A stretch of 64,000 nt of DNA from an uncultured Acidobacteriaceae bacterium. Its GTDB lineage: Bacteria > Acidobacteriota > Terriglobia > Terriglobales > Acidobacteriaceae. Both the position numbers and the translations under genes were made by a program. The notes below the pieces were generated by a model. It was not told the origin of the DNA, searched no databases, and was given only the letters and a program-made list of their open reading frames with translations. Location of the stretch: the NCBI GenBank assembly GCA_903911925.1, contig CAIWFH010000185.1:1-64000 (forward strand), read 5' to 3'. Each line of letters begins with the position of its first letter. Positions within the stretch are counted from its first letter, which is position 1. This document shows, piece by piece, positions 63,812 to 64,000 of the stretch.

Positions 63812-64000
63812 CGGATACTCTCCAGCCGCTTTCTGGGCGCGGCCACTTCCGTGACCCGCAGGCCGAAGTTGCCGTTGACCAGGACCACCTCGCCCCGGGC
63901 CACAATCTTGTCGCCGACCACCAGGTCCACCGGGTCGGCAACGTGGCGGTCGAGTTGAACGACATCGCCGGGGCCAAGGTCGAGAATCTGGCCCAGCGGC
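63799..64000 (-). CDS. fliN: Flagellar motor switch protein FliN, C-terminal end (5' end outside window)
   Basis: The visible 66 codons encode a SpoA domain: LGQILDLGPGDVVQLDR, PVDLVVGDKIVARGEVVLV and NGNFGLRVTEVA, ending KRLESIRCLF. These match FliN/FliY of the C-ring. The gene continues beyond the right edge. It overlaps the start of the MshEN-like gene. Confidence 0.88.
   Translation of the reverse strand, partial: PLGQILDLGPGDVVQLDRHVADPVDLVVGDKIVARGEVVLVNGNFGLRVTEVAAPRKRLESIRCLF

Overview
The window reads as chromosome of a Gram-negative, flagellated soil-type bacterium, most probably Acidobacteriota (Terriglobia). The reasons are P- and L-ring flagellar genes, a VWFA-type secreted protein of the acidobacterial style, carboxypeptidase-regulatory-like secreted proteins, and small hypothetical proteins of kinds I associate with that phylum. 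No rRNA, tRNA or CRISPR array was seen. The taxonomic call is inference.

Layout. 1-11999: an exopolysaccharide locus with a sugar transferase (cut by the window edge), GT4 glycosyltransferase, Wzc-like co-polymerase, Wza-like export protein, Wzy/WaaL-like polymerase or ligase and Wzx-like flippase. Three genes follow on the minus strand: a GT26 glycosyltransferase, a GH39/PslG-like hydrolase and a secreted hypothetical. 12242-20163: a three-gene cassette of a GH144-like glucanase, an ABC exporter and a shortened cyclic beta-1,2-glucan synthase. 20482-28114: a six-gene operon resembling hydrogenase-4/complex I whose large subunit has lost all four Ni-binding cysteines. 28273-31011: a LolA-like protein, a long intergenic region and a degenerate integrase-fold gene. 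31086-33147: tyrosine phenol-lyase divergent from an Lrp/AsnC regulator. 33157-53551: mostly housekeeping genes (dapA-like, carB, carA, lepB, murQ, murA, pnp, rpsO) with a serine hydrolase, a GH10 xylanase, a VWFA protein and hypotheticals. 54064-64000: a flagellar and chemotaxis operon read leftward (fliN end, an MshEN-like protein, cheY, cheX, flgF, flgG, flgA, flgH, flgI, flgJ-N, flgM, flgN-like, flgK, flgL).

The genes work in blocks. The first block makes and exports a capsule or EPS by the Wzx/Wzy route. The second probably makes, exports and trims a beta-1,2-glucan without the usual GH94 length-control domain. The third is probably an ion-pumping Ehr-type (energy-converting hydrogenase-related) complex that cannot be a NiFe hydrogenase. 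The tpl/lrp pair has two abutting palindromes in its shared promoter region. The strongest candidates for unusual biology are the cysteine-less hydrogenase-like complex with its fused, one-cluster electron-transfer subunit, and the GH144-ABC-GT84/GH189 cassette.
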